Notes under the pieces: model-generated | Told to the model about the DNA's origin: nothing | What the model saw: only the letters and a program-made list of their open reading frames with translations | The model's database searches: none | Shown here: positions 23,464 through 30,129 of the stretch, one piece after another | Position numbering within the stretch: position 1 is the stretch's first letter | Layout of the letters: the number at the start of each line of letters is the position of its first letter | Position numbers and translations under genes: made by a program | Source of the DNA: Alphaproteobacteria bacterium | GTDB taxonomy: Bacteria > Pseudomonadota > Alphaproteobacteria > UBA9219 > RGZA01 | Direction: 5' to 3' | NCBI GenBank assembly: GCA_028278105.1 | Contig: JANQEX010000006.1 | Coordinates: 1 to 37,240 of the forward strand | DNA: 37,240 bases

Positions 23464-23972
23464 TGCCCGTTTTTCAGCCCCGCGCCGCGCTGGCTCTGGC
23501 TTTGGTGTTTCTTGCGTCCGTGGCTGCCCTGGCTTCGGCCCTTGCCGCGCAGTTCGTGTTCGGCATTCCGCCTTGCGTATTGTGCATCTGGCAGCGCGTT
23601 CCCTATGCGCTGGCGGGCCTCGTGGCGCTGGTGGGACTCGTGGCCGCCGCAAGGCGGCCTAATCTTGCGCCCCTTTTTCTTGGATTCTGCCTGGTGCTGT
23701 TTGTGGCGGAATTCGGCCTTGCCTTTTTTCATTTCGGCGTGGAGCAGCACTGGTGGGCGTTTGCCGAAGGCTGCACGGTGGCGCCGCTGACAGCCGCCAC
23801 GCCGGAGGAGGTCCTGGCGCAAATCCTTGCGACGCCACAGGTGCCGTGCGACGTGCCGGGCTGGATGCTGCTGGGGCTTTCCGTCACTTTCTGGAACGCC
23901 TTGTTCGCGGCGGGACTGTCCCTTTTGACCGGCTTTTTCCTGCTGGGAAGCCGCTTCGGAAAACGGCCATAA
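23463..23972 (+). CDS. dsbB: Disulfide bond formation protein DsbB family
   Basis: A 169-residue inner-membrane protein with four membrane helices. It has the first periplasmic Cys pair C38/C41 (PPCVLCIWQRVPY) and a second pair C104 and C129 (EGCTVAP, PQVPCDVPGW). DsbB reoxidises DsbA and passes electrons to quinone; Arg45 in the WQR motif fits the quinone site. The start ATG overlaps the stop of the SnoaL-like gene. DsbB near ccmDE fits a shared envelope-oxidation role. Confidence 0.9.
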   Translation: MPVFQPRAALALALVFLASVAALASALAAQFVFGIPPCVLCIWQRVPYALAGLVALVGLVAAARRPNLAPLFLGFCLVLFVAEFGLAFFHFGVEQHWWAFAEGCTVAPLTAATPEEVLAQILATPQVPCDVPGWMLLGLSVTFWNALFAAGLSLLTGFFLLGSRFGKRP

Positions 23973-24150
23973 AAAACCCCTTCCTTACGGGAAGGGAAAG
24001 GAGGAGGGATCGTCGGGGGTCAACAGGGTCTCAAGGGTCATAAGGGGCGCAAGGGTCATGAGGGTTTTTTTATTGACCCCATTGACCCTGTTGACCCTTC
24101 CGACCCTTTCGCAGAACCCCTCCCCTAACCCCTCCCAAAGGGAGGGGGAG
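23973..24150. repeat. Terminator-like hairpin and GGGTC-type hairpin (family A)
   Basis: CCTTCC/GGAAGG (23981-23997) directly follows the dsbB stop. A family A hairpin follows (24011-24112), with GGGTC words, a T7 tract at 24064-24070, then GACCC words. C-rich and G-rich tracts close the region. It ends before the gene at 24302. Confidence 0.7.
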
Positions 24151-24301
24151 TTTAAGATTGCTTCCTGCCTGAATTGCGCGTTAACCGTGTTGCGCGGAAC
24201 ACGCCGTTTGTTATTCACGGAAGCAATTATTTTAACCATGGAACCGGCCCGGCCCGGCGGGTAAAAATATCCCGTGTTCACCCCCCCCCTAAGGAGCCCC
24301 G

Positions 24302-25201
24302 ATGCCGCCCCAGGATTTGTGTCAGCCCGAAACCGCAAGCACCCTTCCCAAGGAGACCGTCGGCCAGTATCTCCGCACCGCCTCCCAGCTTGAAGACGAT
24401 CCCGCCATCCACCGCCTGATGCTGGGCATCATCCAGCAACGCATCGGCCATGCGCCCTGCGCCGCCTGCGCCGACCCCATCGGCCGCGACATCATGACCG
24501 GCAAGATCAAGGTGGGGCTGATGCGCATCACCCGCTGCGTCGACCCGCGTTGCGTGACGGCCGACAAGTTCCGCCTCGGCGTGCGCGACGCGCTGGTGGA
24601 CGGCATTCCGGGCCTTTTGTTCAAGGCCTACCGCCCCGGCAGCACCTTCACCATCTACACCACCGACGATCTTTACCTCGGCTGGATGCGCGATGCGCGG
24701 AAAGTCGCGCATTATGGCGAATTCGGCTCCGGCCACGCGGATATCGTCGGCCGCCCGACCTTCATCCTGCTCAGCCACAGCGATTGCGGCGCCGCCGCCA
24801 TGCTCTCCGGCGATCCCGCAAGCTGGCCCGACCGGCCGCTTGGAAACCTGATGTGCGATCACTGGGCGTTGCGCGAAGCGTCGCTCGAAAATTACGGCAA
24901 GATGAAAGAGTCGGGTGAACTGAAGGACGTGTCCTTCGCCGATTTTCTCGCCGTGCAGGCGGCGCGCCAGGCCACTTTCCGCAAGATCGAGGCCGTGCAT
25001 GCCCTGAAATATCCCGGCGAGAATCCGGTGGTCATTCCCCTGCATTACGACATGGGCAACAATTATTACCTGGTCGATCCCTGGCAGCCCTATGGCCTGA
25101 CCCTGCTGATCGGCGAGGAACAACTCATGGCCGCCGGGCTGGACTGTACGCACCGGCCCGAAGACGAACTGGTTCCGCTGCGCGCCGTGGGCGCACGGTG
25201 A
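24302..25201 (+). CDS. Divergent beta-carbonic anhydrase-like protein
   Basis: A 299-residue protein carrying the zinc signature of beta-class carbonic anhydrases: C79-x-D81-x-R83 (CVDPR) and H159-x-x-C162 (ILLSHSDCGAA). In typical enzymes these lie about 55 residues apart; here 80, with an insertion (TIYTTDDLYLGWMRDARK). An extra CAAC motif lies at about residue 53-56 and the C-terminus is long. A zinc hydratase or a related metalloprotein is inferred. TAAGGAG precedes the ATG at 24302 at good spacing. It stands alone between hairpin repeats. Confidence 0.65.
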   Translation: MPPQDLCQPETASTLPKETVGQYLRTASQLEDDPAIHRLMLGIIQQRIGHAPCAACADPIGRDIMTGKIKVGLMRITRCVDPRCVTADKFRLGVRDALVDGIPGLLFKAYRPGSTFTIYTTDDLYLGWMRDARKVAHYGEFGSGHADIVGRPTFILLSHSDCGAAAMLSGDPASWPDRPLGNLMCDHWALREASLENYGKMKESGELKDVSFADFLAVQAARQATFRKIEAVHALKYPGENPVVIPLHYDMGNNYYLVDPWQPYGLTLLIGEEQLMAAGLDCTHRPEDELVPLRAVGAR

Positions 25202-25204
25202 GGA

Positions 25205-25276
25205 AAGAGGGACTAGGAGCTAGGATCTAGGGACTAGGGAGGCTATAACTAGCCCCTAGATCCTAGCCCCTAGACC
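25205..25276. repeat. CTAGG-type degenerate hairpin (family C)
   Basis: The left arm carries CTAGG words (GACTAGGAGCTAGGATC) and the right arm has CCCCTAGATCCTAG. It is the same architecture as families A and B with another word. It sits between two codirectional genes. Confidence 0.75.
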
Positions 25277-25284
25277 CTTGTCTT

Positions 25285-25851
25285 ATGCCTGTCAGGAAAA
25301 AATCACCCAAACCCGTCCCCCTTACGCCGCGCGAGCGCAAGGCGCTGGACCGCATCCTGCGCGTGGACCAGGCGGGGGAATATGGCGCAAGGCGCATCTA
25401 TGCGGGCCAGCTTGCGGTGCTGAAGCGCCGGAGGCTTCCGGCCGCGGCCCTGAAAAAGATCGAACACATGGCGGATCAGGAAGCGGCGCATCTGGCCGCT
25501 TTCGACAGGCTGATCGCGGAGAATCAGACGCGCCCCAGCCTGTTGCAACCGCTTTGGCATGTGATGGGCTTTGCCCTTGGCGCGGGATCGGCCCTTTTGG
25601 GCGAGAAGGCGGCGCATGCCTGCACCGTGGCGGTGGAAGAGGTGATCGACCGCCATTACGCAAGGCAGGAGAAGGGGCTTGCGCATCATCCCGCCCTGCA
25701 AAAGCTGGTGCGCCGGTTCCGCGAGGAAGAGAACGGGCACAAGGACGCGGCATTGCAAGCGGGGGCCGCGGACGCGCCCGCCTATCCCTTGCTCAAAAAG
25801 CTGATCGCCACGGGTTCCCGCGCCGCCATCTGGGTCGCGGAGAGGGTTTAA
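25285..25851 (+). CDS. coq7: Demethoxyubiquinone hydroxylase Coq7
   Basis: A 188-residue di-iron enzyme that hydroxylates demethoxyubiquinone in ubiquinone synthesis. Iron-ligand motifs are the Glu of QAGEYGARRIY, E-x2-H in EHMADQEAAH (helix 2), the Glu of AVEEVIDRHY and E-x2-H in EEENGHKD. Hydrophobic helices near LLQPLWHVMGFALGAG and the C-terminus fit membrane association. The length is normal. The N-terminus is basic. No operon partner is seen; degenerate hairpins lie on both sides. Confidence 0.93.
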   Translation: MPVRKKSPKPVPLTPRERKALDRILRVDQAGEYGARRIYAGQLAVLKRRRLPAAALKKIEHMADQEAAHLAAFDRLIAENQTRPSLLQPLWHVMGFALGAGSALLGEKAAHACTVAVEEVIDRHYARQEKGLAHHPALQKLVRRFREEENGHKDAALQAGAADAPAYPLLKKLIATGSRAAIWVAERV

Positions 25852-25953
25852 AAAAAGGGTCTAGGGGTCGAAAGGGGCATAAGGGTCATGAAGAGTCTTT
25901 ATCATCGACCCTCTCCGACCCTCTCCGACCCTTTCGACCCTACATGTTTGACC
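25852..25953. repeat. GGGTC-type degenerate hairpin (family A)
   Basis: GGGTC words (AGGGTCTAGGGGTCGAAAGG) are followed by repeated CGACCCTCTC and GACCCTACATGT words. It fills the space between coq7 and the convergent gene at 25954 and probably terminates both. The last words touch the stop codon of that gene. Confidence 0.75.
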
Positions 25954-26298
25954 CTACATGTAGTCGTTCCGCCGGCCCGCGGGCGCGGACGGCATGCGCA
26001 GGGGATCGACCCCTTCCTGTGGGATTTGTTCCCGGATAGGCGGAACGGGCCGCGTTTCGACCGGGACGCCCTCCGTGTCCGGCGCCGGCGAAGCCCCGTC
26101 ATCCTGCGCCGCGCCGCCTTCTTCCCGCGCCCGCTGCAAATTCTGGTTCCACATCTGCGAGGGGCTTACCGGGTTGTAAAGATTGGATGGGCAGGGCGCG
26201 TAGGGATTGGAGCAGGGGTCCATCTGCGCCCGCGCGGGAAAAAAGGGACCCATGACCATAATCAGGATCAGCGCGGCGGCAAGGACGGGGGACCGCAT
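25954..26298 (-). CDS. Small secreted proline-rich protein
   Basis: A 114-residue protein with a signal peptide (VLAAALILIMVMGPFFPARA) and a mature part rich in Pro, Gln, Asn and Glu, including CSNPYAPCPSNLYNPVSPSQ and QNLQRAREE. No family was recognised. It lies 2 bases after the DUF2892 gene, so both are probably cotranscribed. Its stop lies at the edge of a family A repeat and the final residues (RRNDYM) may derive from it. Confidence 0.65.
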   Translation of the reverse strand: MRSPVLAAALILIMVMGPFFPARAQMDPCSNPYAPCPSNLYNPVSPSQMWNQNLQRAREEGGAAQDDGASPAPDTEGVPVETRPVPPIREQIPQEGVDPLRMPSAPAGRRNDYM

Positions 26299-26300
26299 GG

Positions 26301-26495
26301 CTATTCGGCGGTGGATTTTTTCATCAACGCATAGGCCGGGCAGAAACGCATGATTCCGGTGGCCACCAGCGCCACGCCCGCCAGCATGATGATCAGTTGC
26401 AGCACGCCGCCGCCCAGCAGCGACAGCGCGATCAGCACGGCCCCCGCGATCAGGCGCAGGAGGGACTCCTTTTCGCTGACATTGGCCTTGAACAT
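26301..26495 (-). CDS. DUF2892 (YgaP-like) inner-membrane protein
   Basis: A 64-residue protein with two membrane helices (LLRLIAGAVLIALSLLGGG, LQLIIMLAGVALVATGI) and the C-terminal FCPAYALMKKSTAE. The N-terminus FKANVSEKESLLRLIAG and the FCP-Y motif match DUF2892, the membrane part of YgaP rhodaneses, here without a rhodanese domain. GGAGG lies 8 bases upstream of the ATG. The function is unknown. Confidence 0.85.
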   Translation of the reverse strand: MFKANVSEKESLLRLIAGAVLIALSLLGGGVLQLIIMLAGVALVATGIMRFCPAYALMKKSTAE

Positions 26496-26561
26496 GGTCC
26501 GAGCCTCCGAAGAGTAGAAAAAGACCTCCCATTATGCGGGAATCGTGGCGGAAGGAAAGGG

Positions 26562-26640
26562 GAATCAGAAGCCAGAGATCAGAGGTCAGAAATCAGAAAA
26601 AGAGCGTAAAACGTCGAACCTTTGAACCTCCGAACCTTGC
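26562..26640. repeat. TCAGA- and GAACC-type degenerate words (families D and B)
   Basis: Words AATCAGAAGCCAGAGATCAG and TCAGAAATCAGAAA are followed by CGAACCTTTGAACCTCCGAACC. They lie between the DUF2892 gene and the HNH gene. These are single arms of repeat families whose full hairpins occur elsewhere. Confidence 0.65.
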
Positions 26641-27222
26641 CTACTGCTCCAGCTCGCTGTCCCAGTACAGGAAGTCGCGCCAGGAATGATGCAGGTAGCC
26701 GGGCGGAAAGTTGCGCCCCCGTTCCTGTAATTCAAAGGCGTTCGGCGCATAGGGCGGGATGCGCGGGAACATGCCCGCCTCGGCCGGCGCATGGCAGCCC
26801 TTGCGCAGGTTGCAGGCCGAACAGGCGGTCACCACATTCGTCCATGTCGTGCGGCCGCCGCGCGCGCGGGGGATCAGGTGGTCGAAGGTCAGTTCGGTCG
26901 TGGTCTTGCGCTTGCCGCAATACTGGCAGGTGAACCCGTCGCGCAGGAACACGTTGAAGCGGGTAAAGGCCGGACGGCGGTTGGACGGCACATAATCCTT
27001 CAGCGCGATGACGCTGGGCAGCCGCATGCTTTGCGAGGGCGAGCGCACCACGCGCTCGTAAAGGGCGATGATGTTGACGCGCTCCTGGAACACCGCCTTT
27101 ATAGCGTCCTGCCAGGACCAGAGCGAAAGGGGATAATAGCTCAACGGGCGGAAATCCGCGTTCAGGACAAGGGCGGGACAGGATTCCAGCGAGACCATGC
27201 CGATGATTCTTCCCCCGTCCAT
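26641..27222 (-). CDS. HNH endonuclease-family protein
   Basis: A protein of about 193 residues. The N-terminal part (ALVLNADFRPLSYYPLSLWSWQDAIKAVF) is typical of a conserved bacterial HNH family. The nuclease motif is CQYCG (99-102), FDHLIPRARGG (His115), N129 and CSACN (134-137), a treble-clef zinc HNH fold. Its cellular role is not established. The start could be 27222 (GAGG nearby) or 27198 (GGGGGAAG at 10 bases). Confidence 0.85.
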   Translation of the reverse strand: MDGGRIIGMVSLESCPALVLNADFRPLSYYPLSLWSWQDAIKAVFQERVNIIALYERVVRSPSQSMRLPSVIALKDYVPSNRRPAFTRFNVFLRDGFTCQYCGKRKTTTELTFDHLIPRARGGRTTWTNVVTACSACNLRKGCHAPAEAGMFPRIPPYAPNAFELQERGRNFPPGYLHHSWRDFLYWDSELEQ

Positions 27223-27324
27223 CAATCCTCGCCACGAAGGGTAAAGAAAAGGTTTCCAAATGAGAAGATGGCAGAACAACCCCTCAAGCGTCTCTGTGCA
27301 GAGAAAGTCGAAATTTGTTTGACA

Positions 27325-27353
27325 AAACTGGATTCCCGCTTTCGCGGGAATGC
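27325..27353. repeat. Short CATTCCCGC-type palindromic repeat
   Basis: CTGGATTCCCGCTTTCGCGG continues to GGAATG and forms a perfect hairpin. It is like the core of the palindromes at the window ends. Confidence 0.55.
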
Positions 27354-27390
27354 CTCGTTCTTTTTTCTGTTGCTTTTTCGGCCAAAACCA

Positions 27391-28029
27391 TCAGGCATGC
27401 AGGAGAGGCTGAAGGAATTTCGCGGCAAGATCAAGGCCCCTGTCGTCGATGCCGTGGCCGAGCCCGTCCAGCAGGGCGCATTGCGCCGGCACACCCGCCG
27501 CCTTCAGCGTCTCATGGGCGGCGCGGGTGGCATCCACCGGAACCACCTCGTCCTGAAGCCCATGGACAAGCTGCACCGGCGGCTTGCTGGCGATGCGCGC
27601 CGCCTTGTCCGCGGCCGGGCCGAAGCCGAACAGCCCGCCGGAAAAGGCCAGAATCCCGGCCAGCGGCTTTTCGCGCTGCAAGCCGGCATAAAGCGCCAGC
27701 ATCGCGCCTTGCGAAAACCCGCCGAGGACGAATTTTTCCGGCGGCAGGGAAAGTTCGGACAGGATTTTGTCGATCATCGCGTCCAGGCCGGGACGCGCGC
27801 CGGCCAGGCCCTGAACGACGGACGCCATCGACCGGTCGCGCAAGGAAAACCACTGGAAGCCAAACGGCGCCATGTCGCATGGCTGCGGCGCGTCGGGCGC
27901 GAAGAAGGCGGTCTTCGGCAGGACGCGCCGCAGCGCGCCGCCCAGGCTGATGAGATCCGCGCCGTCCGCGCCAAGCCCGTGCAGCAGCAGGACGGCGGAA
28001 CGGGCATCGGGGGGGACGAGTTGATGCAT
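27391..28029 (-). CDS. Phospholipase/carboxylesterase family hydrolase
   Basis: A 212-residue alpha/beta-hydrolase. The oxyanion start is LLLHGLGADGADL; the nucleophile is the Ser of GFSQGA; the Asp lies in HGLQDEVVPVD and the His in GLGHGIDD. This is the Abhydrolase_2 family of small bacterial carboxylesterases; the substrate is unknown. No signal peptide, so cytoplasmic. The ATG at 28029 has no ribosome site, because an AGTGAA-type repeat lies directly upstream. Confidence 0.9.
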   Translation of the reverse strand: MHQLVPPDARSAVLLLHGLGADGADLISLGGALRRVLPKTAFFAPDAPQPCDMAPFGFQWFSLRDRSMASVVQGLAGARPGLDAMIDKILSELSLPPEKFVLGGFSQGAMLALYAGLQREKPLAGILAFSGGLFGFGPAADKAARIASKPPVQLVHGLQDEVVPVDATRAAHETLKAAGVPAQCALLDGLGHGIDDRGLDLAAKFLQPLLHA

Positions 28030-28294
28030 GGCAGTAGAGAAGTGAAGCGTGAGAAGTGAAGAATGAAAAACAAACCGCGTCATCCTGGAAAACGCGCGAA
28101 GCGCGTTTATCCAGGACCTCTCCCCCATAAGGGCACAAGATTCCGGGTCAGGACTCGCTTGTGCTCGCCATGCCCGGAATGACGGCTTTGGGGGAAGAGA
28201 TCCTGAATAAAGCTCGCGCCGCTCGCTTTTTCAGGATGACGCTATTTTTTTCTTTTCACTCTTCACTTCTCACGCTTCACTCCATCACTCCTCA
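28030..28294. repeat. AGTGAA-type hairpin arms enclosing a family F palindrome
   Basis: The left arm (28031-28065, words AGAAGTGAAGCGTGAGAAG) and right arm (28253-28294, words CTTCACTTCTCACGCTTCAC) are complementary. Between them is a 162-base element with GTCATCCTG/CAGGATGAC ends (28079-28240), itself holding a third hairpin ATTCCGGG/CCCGGAAT. The right arm contains the SIMPL gene stop codon. Confidence 0.85.
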
Positions 28295-29017
28295 CTCTTT
28301 CACATTCTCCGGCGGCAGCGCGGCAAAGGTCACCTGCGCGGAGAGGGTGATTTTCCGCGCCGTTTGCAGATCGCCGCCCCTGGACATGGGCATGGGTACG
28401 GGAGCCGCGGCGGCATAATCCATGGCGGCTTCCGCCTTCATCATGGCCGTGCGCGGGTTTCCGGGACGGATTTTCGCGCCGCCGAAGGCAATCTGCATCA
28501 CCCGGAAATGACGGCCGGGAAAGGCCTCGTTCACCGCTTTCAGTTCGCTTGTCGCCTGCCGCATGATGTTCTGGCGCAAGGCGGCCCGCGCCGCCTCGGT
28601 TTCGGCCAAAGTGGGGGTGAAATCCACGGTCGAGACCGAGAGCTTCATCCCGGCGCGGCTGGCCTTTTGCGTCCGCTCGCCCAGCCCGCCCAGCGCCTTT
28701 TCGGGCAGCCGCGCCTCGAACCGCGTCCTCCAGTTTTCCAGCCCTGATTTGTCCTGCGAGCGGTGGAACGAAATCAGCCGCCATTCGGCGTCCGGCGCGA
28801 GTTTCCGCACGGCTTTGAGCATGGCCGCGCGGGTCTTGCCGGCGGTTTCGGAGGAGACGGCGGCGTTCACCATAATCACCGTGCGCGCGGTGCGGGTGGT
28901 GACCCAGCCTTCGGCCGAAAGCGAAAGGCTGACCGCGTCGTCGGGCCTGGGCATGACCTGCGCGCTGGCCGAAGCGGGCAGGGCGGCAAGCAGAAGGACA
29001 AGAAAAACGTGGCGCAT
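28292..29017 (-). CDS. SIMPL-domain-like secreted protein
   Basis: A 241-residue protein with a signal peptide (VFLVLLLAALPASASA). The mature part has alternating strands and helices like SIMPL/DUF541 proteins (VSLSLSAEGWVTTRTARTV near the start, KITLSAQVTFAAL at the end). SIMPL proteins are periplasmic or outer-membrane-associated and of poorly defined function. AGGAG lies 6 bases before the ATG. Its last codons and stop are formed by the AGTGAA-type repeat. Confidence 0.65.
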   Translation of the reverse strand: MRHVFLVLLLAALPASASAQVMPRPDDAVSLSLSAEGWVTTRTARTVIMVNAAVSSETAGKTRAAMLKAVRKLAPDAEWRLISFHRSQDKSGLENWRTRFEARLPEKALGGLGERTQKASRAGMKLSVSTVDFTPTLAETEAARAALRQNIMRQATSELKAVNEAFPGRHFRVMQIAFGGAKIRPGNPRTAMMKAEAAMDYAAAAPVPMPMSRGGDLQTARKITLSAQVTFAALPPENVKE

Positions 29018-29029
29018 GGAAAACTCCTG

Positions 29030-29284
29030 AAAGTAGCGAAGAGCGAGAAGTGAAGAGTGAAAAGAAAAACCGTGTCATCCCGGAAACCGCCGCAGGCGGT
29101 TATCCGGGACCTCTTCCCCATAATGGCACAAGATTCCGGATCATGGCTCGCTTCCGCTCGCCATGCCCGGAATGACGGCTTTTGGGGAAGAGATCCTGAA
29201 TAAAGCTCGCGCCGCTCGCTTTTTCAGGATGACGCGGCTTGTTTTCCACTCTTCACTCTTCACTTTTCACCCTCCACCTGTCAC
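29030..29284. repeat. Second AGTGAA-type hairpin enclosing a family F palindrome
   Basis: The left arm (29036-29064, GAGAAGTGAAGAGTGAAAAG) and right arm (29246-29284, CACTCTTCACTCTTCAC) flank a family F copy (29074-29233). The nested layout is the same as at 28030-28294, on the other side of the SIMPL gene. Confidence 0.85.
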
Positions 29285-29953
29285 TCAGAAATCCAGATTG
29301 GCATAATGCGGGGCGGGAGGAAACCCAAGGATATGATCCGCCAGAAGAGGGCGAAATGATGGCCGCGATTTCATGCGCTGGTACCAGGCGCGCGCTTCGG
29401 GATGGCGGTCCCAGCCGATATCGCCCAGATAGTCCACCACCGACAGATGCGCGGCTGCGGCCAGATCGGTCAGGGTCAAGGTGTCGTGGGAGAGGCCCTT
29501 GTGCTGCTCGGCCAGCCAGTTGATGTATTTCAAATGCTCTTCCAGCGCGGCATAACCGCGACGGATGGCGTTGCCGTCGGGTTCGCCCGATCCCTGCAGG
29601 CGCTTGAGGGCCTTTTCGCGGACCAGCGTGTCCACCACGTCGCGGAACAGAACGCGGTCGAAAAAGCCGGTGGCGGCGCGGATGCGGGCGCGCTCTTTCG
29701 CATCGCGGCCCAGAAGGGCGGGGGCGGGGTGCTGCTCCTCCACATATTCGACGATTGCCGCTTCGTCGTTCACCGAAAATCCGTCTTCCTCCACCAGAAC
29801 CGGCAGCATCAGCCCCGGCGAGAGGGCCAGGAATTCGGGCCTCCGGTCCCAGGGCTTTTCCACCACCGAGGTGAAGGGCAGGTCCTTTTCCGCCAGCAGC
29901 AGCCGCACCTTGCGCGAGGGCGACGACAGGGGATGATGAAAAAGGGTGCGCAT
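29285..29953 (-). CDS. fzlA: Glutathione S-transferase-like protein, probably FzlA
   Basis: A 222-residue protein with a thioredoxin-type N-terminal domain (MRTLFHHPLSSPSRKVRLLLAEKDL) and an all-alpha C-terminal domain. The WDRRPEFLAL segment and the C-terminal tail ADHILGFPPAPHYANLDF resemble FzlA, an alphaproteobacterial GST-like protein that binds FtsZ and promotes constriction in Caulobacter. A plain GST is possible. It lies downstream of a TCAGG-type repeat and reads minus. Confidence 0.7.
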   Translation of the reverse strand: MRTLFHHPLSSPSRKVRLLLAEKDLPFTSVVEKPWDRRPEFLALSPGLMLPVLVEEDGFSVNDEAAIVEYVEEQHPAPALLGRDAKERARIRAATGFFDRVLFRDVVDTLVREKALKRLQGSGEPDGNAIRRGYAALEEHLKYINWLAEQHKGLSHDTLTLTDLAAAAHLSVVDYLGDIGWDRHPEARAWYQRMKSRPSFRPLLADHILGFPPAPHYANLDF

Positions 29954-30129
29954 ATCAGGAATCAGGGGTCGGAAACCGGAGGTCGGAACGGCGCGCGAGT
30001 CCCGCGAATCGCGCCAGTCTTCTTTCTAGACTCCCGGCCGGAATCCGTCACCTGATTTGCGGTTATGCCAAAAACGTAGCGGGGACGCGGGGGCGGGCAT
30101 GATGCTTTTCAAACCGGGACACTCCCGCG
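29954..30129. repeat. TCAGG/GGTCGGA words in a short intergenic region
   Basis: A short degenerate TCAGGAATCAGGGGTCGGAA arm (family D, 29955-29990) occupies the start. The remainder is ordinary sequence with no hairpin, promoter or gene that I can support. Confidence 0.45.

Noticed and set aside
26791-28059. Open frame of 422 codons on the plus strand
   Set aside because: It runs opposite the HNH and carboxylesterase genes and across a repeat; no domain seen.
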